Part shown: positions 46,401 through 61,400 of the stretch, piece by piece
Numbering within the stretch: the first letter of the stretch is position 1
Layout: every line of letters begins with the position of its first letter
Source of the DNA: Ciona savignyi
Lineage: Eukaryota > Chordata > Ascidiacea > Phlebobranchia > Cionidae
DNA length: 64,000 nt
Reading direction: 5' to 3'
Assembly (NCBI GenBank): GCA_000149265.1
Contig: CH003046.1
Span: 181,259 to 245,258, forward strand
Translations under genes and position numbers: made by a program
Notes under the pieces: generated by a model
Database searches by the model: none
Seen by the model: the letters and a program-made list of their open reading frames with translations, nothing else
What the model was told of the DNA's origin: nothing

Positions 46401-49400
46401 CTACCATACACAACACACTGGAATAGCTCAGGTAACCCGATGGTGGGCCCCCTTGGTTTTCCTATTCACAGCGATAAACATGAATATCCTATCCTATCCC
46501 TATATTTATCTTTATGTGTGGGAAAACATGTGTGATCACATAGGTAATTGTTAGAATACTTCTTGTCTAAACGGACTGGAAATATGAAATTATCATGTAT
46601 TTGATTAAAAAGATTTTTTTTTAACCATTAATCCACTAACTTCGGAAAAGTACATTGCCAATGGGATAATCATGTTTTAATCATGTTTTATAACCGTAAG
46701 TGGAAAAAGGCAAGAAGCGTTATTCCCACCTTATGAAAACATTCTATTGCAGTGTGTCATTGGGCAAGGTACTGTGTATATGATTGAGAAGTTCTCCAAG
46801 TTTTGATAGAGCAGAGCTGTACATGGGTGTTTTATATCACAGTGTGCACAGAACCTAAAGGTTTTAACTGTTTTAGTTCAGCCCCGTTACTCCACTGGGT
46901 TCAGGCAACTGTTTATAAAGGTGTAGATCATATCAAACCTTCCCAAACTACTGACCCAGGACATTCCCATCTTCAGGAAGAGGTTCTCGGATGACAGAGG
47001 ATGTGAGATCAATATGAGCATCCCCGATGTACATCTGGACATCTTTGCTTCGGAGGAGCTCACTTCCAGATCCGTCTTCGTGGATCACAAACAACCTGGT
47101 GGAGGTGGAGGGTATTCATGTGAGATATTCATGTGAGATATTCATGTGAGATATTTATGTGAGATATTCATGTGAGGTATTCATGTGAGATATTCATGTG
47201 AGATATTCATGTGGGATATTCATGTGAGATATTCATGTGAGATATTCATGTGAGATATTCATGTGGGATATTCATGTGAGATATTCATGTGAGATATTCA
47301 TGTGGGATATTCATGTGAGATATTCATGTGGGATATTCATGTGAGATGTTCATGTGAGATATTCATGTGAGGTATTCATGTGAGATATTCATGTGAGGTA
47401 TTCATGTGAGGTATTCATGTGAGATATTCATGTGAGGTATTCATGTGAGGTATTCATGTGAGATATTCATGTGAGATATTCATGTGAGATATTCATGTGA
47501 GATATTCATGTGAGATATTCATGTGCGATATTCATGTGAGATATTCATGTGAGATATTCATGTGAGATATTCATGTGAGATATTCATGTGAGATATTCAT
47601 GTGAGGTATTCATGTGAGGTATTCATGTGAGATATTCATGTGAGATATTCATGTGAGATATTCATGTGAGATATTCATGTGAGATATTCATGTGAGATAT
47701 TCATGTGAGATATTCATGTGAGATATTCATGTGAGATATTCATGTGAGATATTCATGTGAGATATTCATGTGAGATATTCATGTGAGATATTCATGTGAG
47801 ATATTCATGTGAGGTATTCATGTGAGGTATTCATGTGAGATATTCATGTGAGATATTCATGTGAGATATTCATGTGAGATATTCATGTGAGATATTCATG
47901 TGCGATATTCATGTGAGATATTCACGTGAGATATTCATGTGAGATATTCATGTGAGATATTCATGTGAGATATTCATGTGAGATATTCATGTGAGATATT
48001 CATGTGAGATATTCATGTGAGGTATTCATGTGAGATATTCATGTGAGATATTCATGTGAGATATTCATGTGAGATATTCATGTGAGATATTCATGTGAGA
48101 TATTCATGTGAGATATTTATGTGAGATATTCATGTGAGATATTCATGTGAGATATTCATGTGAGATATTCATGTGAGATATTCATGTGAGATATTCATGT
48201 GAGATATTCATGTGGGATATTCATGTGAGATATTCATGTGAGATATTCATGTGAGGTATTCATGTGAGGTATTCATGTGAGGTATTCATGTGAGATATTC
48301 ATGTGAGATATTCATGTGAGATATTCATGTGAGGATATTCATGTGAGATATTCATGTGAGATATTCATGTGAGATATTCATGTGAGATATTCATGTGAGA
48401 TGTTCATGTGAGATATTCATGTGAGATATTCATGTGAGATATTCATGTGAGATATTCATGTGAGATATTCATGTGAGATATTCATGTGAGATATTCATGT
48501 GAGATATTCATGTGAGATATTCATGTGAGGTATTCATGTGAGGTATTCATGTGAGATATTCATGTGAGATATTCATGTGAGATATTCATGTGAGATTGAG
48601 ACAATGATACAATTATAGTTCAACCCCATAATCATCTGGGTTCAGACAATGTCCGCTAAGAGCCTTGCCCAATGACTCTCCTGACTATCTAACAAATTGA
48701 GCAAACCAGACATAAAAAACTAAATGGTAATTTAATTATCAGTAAATCAACCTTTATATATAACTATGCGGTAAGGTGAAAATTGTGCTTCAGTAAAAAG
48801 GTGAGTTAACAGCATAATATTTGGTAAGAAATAATAATATTCAGAGAGTTTCTTCCAATCTACTTTCCTGACTAATCACCCAACATACCTTGGAGGGTGA
48901 TGTTCCAAAGGATCAATCTTCAACTTCATGTCATCGTTCGTACCTTGCTCCCCTCCCCCGTGGATTGGGTCGGGGTTAATCACACTCACCTCACCATTCA
49001 TTTTCACCTGGGGGGGTTTGTTTTGTCATATTTAGTTTAGGGCAATTTACATTTCTCACATTTACCCATACCATTTCACTGAAACACATTTATATGTAGA
49101 GTGTTGGATTTATCAATCATTGCTTTGATGGTTTGGTTTCATGTCTTTCAATTAGTTTGAAATAATTTTTATTATTGGCTTATGCACATGGAAACAATTT
49201 AATGAAAAAATACTGGTATGTGACTGTAAAACCCAAATATCCAAATAAAATTTATTTCTAATGATATGTACTAATTCCCATGGCGGCAATGTAGTGAAAC
49301 CAAATTAACTTAATTTAAAAAAACGCAAATTGGCTCAGGCATATGTTATTTCTGTCCAAATTAAAAAAAAAACTATTTTGTTTTTACATTAAAATAAAAT

Positions 49401-52400
49401 CAAAAATTTTTACAAATGTTTAAAAATTCTATATTTTTCATTAATCAAACACAAAATCACCTGAAACACATTTCCCTCCTGGTCAACTGCTTCGCAACAA
49501 ACTTGTGCGTTCTGTCGCATCACATACGACCCGTATCCCACCGGGGGTTGGCTGGATGGGGCTTCTTCACCCTCATACGACCCCTCAACTCCCGACAGCC
49601 CCGTGATAAATTGGTCGTTATCGGGGCGTGGGGTGTAGAGCATGGAACCATCGTGCACGATGTCAAGCTGCCCACCATTCCAATGGGATAACTGTGGATA
49701 TGTGATAAAGGGATATTGGATATTCGTGTTTATCTCCGTGAATGGGAAAACCAAGACGGTTAACATACGGGCAATCGTCAGATCACCGCGCGCCCATCGC
49801 CGGGTTACCAGAGCTATTGCAATGTGTTATGTATGATATAGACGTTCCTTCAATTAAGTAGAACTCATTAATCCGCTGGGTTCAGGCAATGTCCGTAAAA
49901 TGCCTTGCCCAAGGACACAACCGACTAGCTAGCGACCAGATTCGCACCTGCAACCTTTCGATTGAAAGGCGACGCACTTAACTGCCAGACTAACTGGTCG
50001 GACATAAAAACATGAATATCGTGCGTACGTGGTAAGTTCCGTCGAGCTCAGTGACCAGCGAAGTACCTCCCCCGAATACTGTCACGCATGACTGATCTTT
50101 CTGGTTGAAAACCACCGTTGCGAAACCAAGACATTCAACCTGGATGAAGCATACTGGGGAATCCCCAGTCTCAGCTGCATGAACATAATGATTTAGTTTG
50201 GAATATTTTATTTCTATTAACGATAGGATTTTATTTAAGTAAGGATAGTATATTTTATTTAGGATAGGTTTTTATTTAGGATAGGATATTATATTTCTAT
50301 TTATGATAGGGTTTTATTTAGGATAGAATATAACATTTTATTTACGATAGGGTTTTATTTAAGTAAGGATATTATATTTTTATTTACGATAGGGTTTTAT
50401 TTAGGATAGGATATTATATTTTATTTATGATAGGGTTTTATTTAGGATAGAATATTACATTTTTATTTATGAGTTTAGGTATATGATAGTTTAGGATATG
50501 ATGCTGTTGTTTATCCACATAGATAAGAAAACGCAGGAAACGTTATGACATCAGATTAGCACAAGCTATACTGGAGCTATTGTAGTGGGTTGTATAGGTT
50601 TGAGATATTGCTAAAGTTTTTAACCCACCCAATAATGGATTCATGCAATGTCTGCTATTTGCATTGCCAAAGGAAACAACAGTATAGCCAATAGTCGGTT
50701 TCAATTGTACAACATTTCGGCTGTCTGAAGACCACTAATGCACTCAACAGTTAAGCTTAATAGCTGGACAACATTTCTGTCTTTAATTTTAATTAACTAT
50801 AATTCTCCTGTTTCTTTGTTTAAATCTATAATTTTTGTTGTGGAAATGCGTTAATTTCTATCCCTGTAGTAATACATGCAGGTTTTCAAACAGTTATTTT
50901 GTGCCCTGTAATCATGCGTGCCCTGTAATCATGCCCGCATGTATGTAATAATCATTTACTTTGGTATGTAACATTCTTTGCATTCATTTCGTGTTATATA
51001 ACCCAACGTGTTTCGATTTGATTCCATTCACTACAATTCACACTACCAAGTACCTCCAATACAAGAATACAACAATTTGTTGTCTTTGAAACCAATTCAA
51101 ATAAAAAAGATTAACAATAAAAACAACTAAAAGCAAAACAAAATCACAGTCAATACAACGAACCACCCAACACCACCTTGTTCTTCAGCCTCTCCACTGG
51201 GTTGGACGTCTTTGTAATATCTGGTGATTCTGGTGCCGTCCGTGTGGTCGCACACGTATGACCCATCACGTCGCATCACGTGAATCACTTTGTCTTCCCT
51301 CGACAGCATCACCTGAAGAAGTTGGATTGAAAATTATTCTATAGAGATGATTAAGCATACAGCAGGGGTGCGCTGAAATTACAATGCTGAATTATCTGCC
51401 CGACATTATGACGATGCAAATTGGCCAATGTAGAGTATCTCATTAATTATCTTTTTTTTGGTATTTTTATGTTAATTATCATTTTTTCCATATCATAATT
51501 ATTATTATAAATTACAGCTGAATTATCTGCCAGAGATTTCAATGATGCAAACTGGCCAATGTAATGTATCTCAATAATTATCTTTGGTTTCTTTTTTTAT
51601 GTTAATTGTCCTTCTTTGGTATTTTAAAATTATTATTATTTATTACAGCTGCACTGATAGATCTATTGCGATTTTATTAAATAGTTAACAGCATTTAAAG
51701 CATGTATTTAAATAGCTGGATAGAAACCAAATATATCCGTTTTTAGACTTGTTTTGTGAAACACATTGCAACTTTGGCTCATGATAAAATGATCACAAAC
51801 TGTATATAGGATAAGATAAGATAAGATAGGATAGGATGTTCATGTTTATCCCGTGAACGGGAAAACCAAGGGGGTTAACACACGGGCGATCGTCATATCA
51901 CCTTGCGCCCACTGTGTGTCACTAAACCACCAGACTAACCTGGACAAAAAATAATAAATCCTCTAACTTATAGTTATCCCTTCAGCGTAAACCATAACCA
52001 TGTTTACATCATTCAATGTAGATTTCCTTACCCACCAAGTTAAAACTAATCAAGCACCCACCTCCCCAGTAACAGGGTCGGTTGCAGTGTAACACATGAG
52101 TGGGGGTTGTTGGAGCACGGTTCCGTTGAGTTTAGTGATGGCAACCTCACCCGACATAAAGCTTGTCTTCCATGATCCTGCCCTTTCTAATTCGGCTTCA
52201 GATCTGCCATGAAATGCATAGATCTTTTGTATTTGAAATGCAGAAAATTACAAGAATAGGTCAAACAACTAGAGCTAAATGGGTGTATATTGCAAGGCAA
52301 TTATTATTATTCCATGGCCTAAATTCCTGGTCCCAGTAGCAACTGTGGACCCGCCCATATTAATGTAATGCAACGCAATTATTATTTCCTTGTATTTATA

Positions 52401-55400
52401 AAATTATCCACTGCAATTGGGATGCCAACCGACAGATGATATTAATTGCTTTGCAACACCAAAGTGGAGAAGGTTGCACACATGGTATGTACCTCGTACT
52501 TACTGATATTGGTCGCCTCACCCCCCACATGGTAGGTTTACCAATCCCTCCCCATATGTATTTTATTGACTATTTCATCGATGTAACTTAGAAAATAGGC
52601 CGTTCCGGCAATATTAGGGCAATATATATGTTTTGTGTAGGATCTAGAACATGTTCGGATCAAATGATCGACCCAACTTATTTCAGCCATTTAACTTACA
52701 AAATAGGCTGTTTTGGCAATATTAGGAAATGTTTCGTGTTCGATCTAGAACATATTCGGATCAAATGGGCGAGCTGCTCCCCTAGTAGTTGACAATGATG
52801 GAAGACCCATTAAAATATCCATCTTTACAAACAACTCCGTACTTCCGACTGGTTAATCTAGTGGTTTGGTGCGACGCCTTTCAGCCGAAAGGTTGCAGGT
52901 TCGAAACTAGTCGCTAGCTAGTCAGTTGTGTCCTTGGGCAAGGCACTTTACGGACATTGCCTGAACTCAGCGGATTAATGGGTTCTACCAAATTAAAGAA
53001 TCGTGTCTATCATACACAACACACTGCAATAGCTCCGTTAACCCGACGGTGGGCGCGAGGTAATCTGACGATTGCCCGTGTGTTAACCCCCTTGGTTTTC
53101 CCATTCACAGGGATAAACATGAATATTCTACTTCGCCCCAGCTTCTGCCTCCAAGTGTGCAGCCCCCTGTCCAGCTGTGGTCCCGGCTAACGAGGGGTCG
53201 GTTGGAGCTTCTGTGTTGGTTTTCCCACTTGATTTGCGACCGCGGGAACCTGTGAAGGGACGAAGGGGGTTAGAATAATAATAACTGTTAAAACACCAAC
53301 ATGATTTGCAATTCTAGGGAAACATGTTGGCACTGGCTAAAACATAGTCCAAAACTTTGCGGGAAGTTGTGTGTTTGGAATAATTGCTGCGTTAACTAAT
53401 GTTTAAACCTTTGGATGGTTCTTAATATATGGATAATATGAAAATAATACAGGGTAGCTTCAGTATATGGTATACAATGCCATCCTTAAACTGTGTCAGC
53501 AAAATAAATAACATTAATTACCTTAATACCTTTAACAACATTAAGTGAGCTTTGTCAAATTATTTTGCTAAAACATGAATTTTTATGTGAAATGAGTTAA
53601 GCACAGATTTGCATGTCTGCGGCCAACATAATCCGAGGACGGAGTAAAGAATTTTCCTACACCTGTGAGCCTAAATATTTTAGTAGTACATGAATTTACA
53701 TAATTCAATATTTTAGTAGTTCCTCTTAAATATGGTGTACAGACTAATACTTGGATAGTTTGTGTATCAACTGTTTGTGGACTATAGAGGCCGAATAGCT
53801 TGTGTGTAATGGATATTTTGGTGGTGGACTATACAAATATTTACGCTTGGCTCCTAGTGGTTGAAAGAAATTGCTTTTTTTACTCAATCATAGTAACAGT
53901 CCGTAAAAATCGTGTTTTGTCCAGTCCCGTAATATTAATCCAAAGTCTTTTTGATTTTAAAATTTTAATAAAAGTCTAAGATTTTACAATTTTAATGAAA
54001 TTTTGAGCAGAGACTATGGGGCCTGTAGCGTATATATATATATAAATCAGTTGGTGCTGTGCACCTATAAAAACAGAGCAAGGACAAAATGGCTTCTAAA
54101 AATTTTTTCTAACACCCAAATTCTGCTGGAGACGAGAGTTGTTCAGAGCTTGTGTGTACATTCAAAATAGTCTTTATAGACAAAATGATTTTATTTAAAA
54201 TGGATATTTTGGTGGTGGACTATACAAATATTAGTGCTTGGTGCCTAATCGTTAAATAAAATTGCTTTTTTACTCGATCACGGATGATCAGTCCGTAGAA
54301 AAAAGACGTGGAAAATGTTTTGCGCAGTCCAATGATATAGATCCAACGTCCATTACCTTTCTTGCTGCCAGCAGATGTAGCTGTTCTCTGGTCCTCTGGC
54401 AATACAGCAGCTGGTTGGCTCACAGCAGAGGGCAGACTATGGGGGGTGACTGCCGTCTTTTGCTCGCTTAATATGGGACCACTACCAGCGTTATCGCACA
54501 CAGTGCCGTTGCCATATAATATCTGCAGCAGAAGCAGAATCATTTTGGATTTTTTCGGAGGGAAATTTAAACTTGATGACATTTTCTATCGAACCACATT
54601 TAAAAAGCGATCAATAAAATAAATACTTTTTGTAGAACAAATAGGATAGGATAGGATATTCATGTTTATCCCTGTGAATGGGAAAACCAAGGGGGTAACA
54701 CACGGGCAATCGTCAGATCACCTCGCGCACACCGTCGGGTTACCGGAGCCTTTGCAGTGTGTTTTGTATGATAGACATTCAATTTGGTAGAACCCATTAA
54801 TCATCTGGGTTTAGGTAATGTCCATTAAGTGTTTTGCCCAAGGACACAACCGATTAGCAAGCGACCAGTTTCGGACTAACAACCTTTCTGTTGGAGGGCA
54901 TCGCAGTAAACCGCCAGACTAACCGATCAGACAAATACCAGCCGCTTGCTAGAAGACTGTTGGGTAATGTACTAAGTGAACATGTCTGAATCCAGTCGAA
55001 TAATGGGTTTCACTACAAGTGTGGTCTACTTATTATATTTATAACCACAATCATATAAGTACATTCATTTGGGCAGTTTAAAGCAAAACAATTGAATAGG
55101 GAATATGAACCTTGGTGCTTCCATCCTTCAGTAGTTTAATGACGGTTCCATCTGAAAGAATTGTCCTCGACATCTGATGGGATGCGTTATGTGAGTGTGT
55201 TTGTTTGCATAAGGGAGCTTTGTGGCAAATAGTTTTTTGGTTCAATACATACCATGTTTTTTTTCTAGTGTTTGTAGCTATATTTTACATGTCTCTTACT
55301 ATTGCATAATCAGTTGCACGATTTCTAGACCATATTATTACAAATCCAATGTAGTTTTCATGGATTGCTATTATTAGAGTATAAGTGGTGAATTAAAAGT

Positions 55401-58400
55401 TTGTTTCGATAAAATTAAATAAATATATTGAAAAAGCCTGATTTCAAAACATCAAAATTTCTAAAGCATCCCATTGGCTTAATGATTTTACTCAGATAGA
55501 TATTGTGACATAACAATGATGTTTGTTACCTCCTCCATGGCTGGCTTTGATCTTGCTCTCTCTGCCTCTTGTCGGCCTGCGGTCTTGTACGGGTAACTCT
55601 GGCGCACCATCAGCTTGAACTGTGGCACTTCATCCTCATGTGTAGTGTCTGTAGTAGGGCAGAGTGGCTATTGATTAGTGGGGTTAATTGTGCTGGTTTG
55701 GCGTCAGCTATGTTGTGCGTTTTTATTTTCGTGTTTTTTTAATCTCTTTCCTCATTTAAAATTATAATAAGTGATGAGCACTTAGTAAATAAATCAAGTT
55801 TAATTAAAATATCATGCAGTCAGTGGGTATTACTTTTTTGTTGAGATTTATAAAGTAACTACAACAAGGCTTTCAGTTGTAGTATTTAGCGTGTTTAATT
55901 TTTGAACACACTAGCCATGCCAATTAGCGAAATATAGCTTTCTTGATTTACAAAATTTAATCAACTGATTTTTTTATACCCCATCGTATTATGACTAATT
56001 TGAATCTACAGAACCACAACAATGTCTATTGCATTTTGCATGGATAGGACCTGGTGAATAAACCAGGAATTCTACAAGTACAATTGACTTAAACCACTGT
56101 GTCACAGTGTCATCGTTTTAATAATCATTTTCAGCACGTCTTTTTAATTTAATCGCAAAATGCAATGAAATTGATATATGTTGGGATATTCATTTCTTTA
56201 TTTCTAATTGTTGCCAACACAATATTTGATGGTAAGTTGGAGAATTTCAATCCATCGGATAGTAATGCTAAATTATCTAATCAAAACAACTGAAAATAAC
56301 AACAGAACTAACAAGTTCACAATATCATTTTGTTGTTCCCAGTTATGATTAAAGGATTTAAATAAAATAGGTTAGAATAGAATATTCATGTTTATCCCGA
56401 TGAATGGGAAAACCAAGGGGGTTATCACACGGGCAATCATCAGATCACCTTGCACCCAGCGTCGGGTTACCGGAGCTATTGAAGTGTGTTGTGTATGATT
56501 TACACGTTCCTTATAAAAGAACTTCATAAAAGAAACAATACATAAAAATTGTAAATAAAAGAACAATAGTAGCTTCAATGAGGCATATTTAAGATCAATA
56601 TAAGACTGTTGTGGAAATGCCTTAATTTCTATCCCTGTAGTAATACGTGCAGGTTTCCAAACAGCTATTTTGTGCCCTGTAATCATGTTTGTCCTGTAAT
56701 CAACTGTAATCATGCATTATTTGCGTGCATTTCGTGCTATATAACCCGACATGTTTCTCTTAAATTTTATTCAATACGATTCACTACCAAGTACCTCCAA
56801 TATAAGTATAAAAAGACTGTAATACTAAACAAATATAAACTAAAAAGCTCCCCCAACTATTATATTGTGGTAAGAGTTGTTTGATTTATATCATGATGGT
56901 TGACAAACTTCTATCCTTAGATGGATTTCGGAAAATACCACATTCACCTCGCACAGTAAGATCCATAGAAAACGGTGAGATAGTGAATATGACTCACATT
57001 CCTGCACAATGGAATTTATTGTGATGCGTTTTCAGTGTTTGAGTTGATCAAAATTTCCCTTTTTATCTATTTATGACAGTCAATATGGTCTAGACACCAA
57101 AGGGAATGATCAGTTAGGAACTGGAATGTTCCTAATTCAGTTTTCAGAAAAATGTCTGGCCATATATAAGGCTGCTGTGGTTACAGTTCATCCCACAAAT
57201 CTGCACAGTTTGGTAGTATGACCCAGATTCAAAGTAGTGCAAGCTTTGGAAAACTGGCCCCACATATGCATGATGAATAGTATTCCTGCTAGACTTATGC
57301 ATGATAAGTTGGTAAATAATATTGCAATGACATTATATAGTTTGGCGGGCCAGATTTTTCAGCAACTTTAAACTGTCCTTGGCTCGCCAATACTTGAAAC
57401 CTTTACAAAAATGCATCAAATAAACCTTTCGTTTTTACAGACACAGAAGATATTTCTGACAGCTCCAAGCCAAAAGAAGTTGAAAAGGCAAGCTCGAGTT
57501 TTCGTGGATCGAAATACAGGCGTTTGGTTTATCGGAAATATTACAAATACCCAAATTTCACATTGAACTATATAAACAATACAGATGGGTTGAATTCTAC
57601 AGAAAATACACAGACTGAAACAACAACTTCAAGAAATATAGCGAATTCTACCAATAATGCAGGAGGTTCACTAACCAGTGTAGTAACTGAACTAAATACT
57701 GCAGAAGTGAACGGCATATCTACCCAACACACAACTATTAGGGATAGTGTTACAGAGGATATCCCAGCTTATACCACTACAACTATGTATACGCAACAGA
57801 TTATACTACCTACTTGGACTGAAAGACCAAATCAGCACAACAATGTCGTAAATAACAGAGATCAACCTATATTGGAAAGAGAAAACGACTTCCGGCCAAT
57901 TGGAAATGAAAATAATAGAAACTATGGACATAACCCTGATGATGAAAATAAGTTAAAAGTTGACAAACAAGAGAATGTTATTACTGAGAAAGAGTTCATC
58001 AGTGGGTTAGTGTCTGCTGCACAAGGTGGGATAGTGGTGACACTGTTGCTGTGCATATCTATATTCTCGATACTCTGCGTGAAAGGGGTGATAACTGTGG
58101 GGCACGCAGCTGTGCAGCCCCAGGTGAACACAGTGGCCGCAATGCACGCCAACCACGCGTGGCCCCAACAAGAGGGAAAGTCCCGCAGAAACAAATTAAA
58201 CGGGACGCATCATCATGTTAGGACAAACAGACGACAGAAAACCACCGTTCAACATATAGCTTCTGCAAAAGCACAAAAGAAGAAACCTCATATTAATTCT
58301 GAAATTTCAACAGACTTTGTTTCCCCGAAATCGGCAAAGAAACACAAATCAAGAAAAATTGAACCAGAGAAACCAAAGTCTTTGTTGAAAATTTTGACCA

Positions 58401-61400
58401 GACAGAGAGAAATGCAACGACGAATTCCATATATGGCAAGGACAGCTGACCCCATTAAACTGTATGTTGGGTCATAGTAGATGGGTGTTTATTATACGTA
58501 CCTATTCATGTGGTGGAAAATGCTGAATCTTTTTGGAAAAGGTCAAATGTCATGTATTATCGGGTCACTCAAGATATTAAAGTTTGTGTTGGGTATTGGT
58601 TAATAAGGTGTATTTTTAACAGACATATCAACACTGGAGCAGGATTATGCTGTTTAACACTGTCATTACCAACTGTTACATTTCTTTACTGTATTATAAA
58701 AACAATTATGTAGTAGAAGTCTATGCAAAATGCACATGTATTCAATTATAAATATGTATATATTTTTTTAATCCAAATCAAGTTGTCCTATGAAGTATTA
58801 CCAAAAAATTAAAAAAAAATCATCTCTCTGATGAAAGATTTTTAGTATCCTGATAGGTGGTTTAATCATTAAAAGGATTTAACTAATTAATTTCTCAGGT
58901 AAAAAGAAAATAGTTTATTTACATTAACTATGTTTTTGTTTTAAGTTTAAGTACTTTATACTTGATGAATTTGATTAGACCTAATTAAGAAATCTCTAAT
59001 AAGAAACATCTTTTATAATGGAAACTATAAATTTTTATAATGTTACAATTTGTTAAGTAGACCTTATTTTACCTTTTCCAAATTTTGTTATTTTTGTTTT
59101 AAAATTTAAATATTCAAAATTTTGAAGTATGTTTATATTAAATCATATTTATACATTTAAAACAAACATTGGATTATTTTCTTAAACATGTGTTTGTTAT
59201 TAAATATTTGTTTACAAATCTTCATTATTTTATTTATTAATTATGACGATGTGTAAAAACTAAGTAAATAACAATATTAAATATAAATATAAAATACTTG
59301 CATATATTAGATCTTGTTTAATTTTGAGCATCAATTGTATAATTATGTATGCCCAACCAGTACCAGTTTTAAGCAATGCCATACACAATTCAGTTTAGTG
59401 TTAAGTCTCTGGTAGCCTACTTAAGGATTTGTTCTGGTAAAGATTAAAGAGATTCCAAAGAAACGAAAAGTAGTTCAAGAGTGGATAATGAGCTGCTTAA
59501 CAACCCCTGGTTCACAAGGAAAACTCTCTATCAAATTCTCTTGGGAGAGTCTTGCTAACATTGGGCGTACATAACAAAATAACTCTATTGATCACAATTA
59601 AACATGTGAGGTTTTATTGGTAGTGAAATTGTGTTGCATACCAAAATGTCTTAATGAAATTTTTGTTTTATATTTTATCCTTTAACTGTTTTTACAATAT
59701 GGATATGATAATATTTTGAAAATTGTTTAAAATTTGCTTTCTTACACATATTTAGAAATAAACAGAAAAGTAAGAAATTTTAATTAAAAGTTTACGAATA
59801 ATTAAGTTAATTAAGCATAACTGATTTGCCTAATATGATTTTATTAAAAAGGCAGCTTCATTTGTGTTTAAAACAATTATCTAAAATTCAATTAAAACAG
59901 TGTTTAAAATCGATTTGTCTAAATATAGAAACATAGGATTAGGTAAATCACATTTAGTCACGCGGCTTTTCCTACATTGTCTGAGGTTGTGATGACAAAA
60001 CGTCTTGGAGCGCAGGGCAACACAACAATAGTCCATTATTACACGGTATTGTGAGCTCGCTATCCGCGAATGACAGATGATCAGATCTATTTCCAACAAA
60101 AGAGAAATTTACTAAAACCCCTTCCTATTCAAGCGTGGTGTGGGTTTTGGAACTCTGTAATGTGATCTGAAGAGAGAGTGTATGTGGTGCGGCCACTTCC
60201 ATTCAAGCGTGGAGTGTTGACACAGCAGCTGAGCAAAGCTGGCTCTCCATTCAGTCCCTTTCACTCACTCACTACAGTGGGAGTGAAAGGAATGACTCAC
60301 GCAGGTGATTACATGGAAATGTCTGTGATAACAGACGGAGCATCAGAACAGCAATTACACAGCTCAAAATGCAGAGGTTTATGTGGATTCTTGTGATCGT
60401 AATTACAAAGGTTCAAGCAAACTGTAGATATAATTGTGAAGCATATAACTGCCCTTGTGAATGCTACGCGAAGAAGGTAAGAAATATGTAATTATTTAAT
60501 ACATATATACTTGTGGGGAAAAAATGATAATTACTTAGGCCAAAAATGTCAATCCAATTATTAATGTTATGTGAAAAATTGTTAGACCAATGATTTAATA
60601 ACTTAAAATGTGAATAATAATTTTTGATAAATCCTGTAAAAAAGATTAAATTCTTTTAATAATTAATTAATAACCAACTATTTATAAAAACAATACCAAT
60701 GTTGGAAAACGATATAGTGTTCATAAAAATGAGTGATTATTATAGAAGTGGTAAATTATTCATATTAAAATAAGTAAAATAAGAAAATGCCAGACTGTTG
60801 ATCAAATAAATACGAATTACTAAATTGGATTAAAGATGCCAATAGAATTGCTGATAAAATGTCATCAAATTGCAAGGTTAGAAAATTGTATAGGCTGTAC
60901 TGTTACTCGAAGTCAGTTTTACTATTAAGTATTATCCAATAATTTAGGTGCAATTTTTTTCTTAAAAAAATGTTTGCACTTAAAAATTTTTGCACTTTTT
61001 TTATAAAAAAAATTTGCACTTTTTTTCCCTGAAAAAAACATTTAAATCGATCTACTCTCCCATGCTAAACTTCCACAGATCCAGTGGCTCGAACAAAAAC
61101 CTCACGGAAAATCAGTTTGTTCCCATCCTAATGCAGTATACCACCAGAGCAGGATTTTGGGGGGCAACCCATATTTTCCATGGATAAGGCATCACCAATT
61201 TAAACATGAAAAATATGTAAAGTATGAACTTTTGTATATTCAGAAGAGGTGGTATATTTTTGGAGCCACCTAACTCGGAACTTGTGTGATTGACAATTTA
61301 GTTGTTTGAATAGTTGTTTGGTAAAATCAATCTGTTAACATCAATTTAACTTTAAAATGTAAAATAGAAAGTCACCTCTACATGCAGCATGGTGTGGTTT

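Noticed and set aside
47111..48595. CRISPR-like array
   Set aside because: Perfect head-to-tail 13-bp units without spacers in a eukaryotic intron: a minisatellite.
54362..54622. Plus-strand 86-codon frame
   Set aside because: It is antisense to the SPAG17 exon 54357-54522, whose splice phases and sequence (ILYGNGTVCDNAG) fit the gene.
2622..54933. tRNA genes
   Set aside because: The tRNA-like heads have damaged anticodon arms and are attached to SINE bodies; no intact free-standing cloverleaf was seen.
60178..60396. 72-codon frame upstream of the LRR gene
   Set aside because: It overlaps the LRR start in another frame and contains the hairpin and repeated motif; most likely 5' UTR or promoter.
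61071..61187. Possible LRR exon after CTTCCACAG (IQWLEQKPHGKSVC...)
   Set aside because: Phase 0 at the start would fit exon 1, but no donor with the phase needed by the next exon was found, and it lacks LRR pattern.
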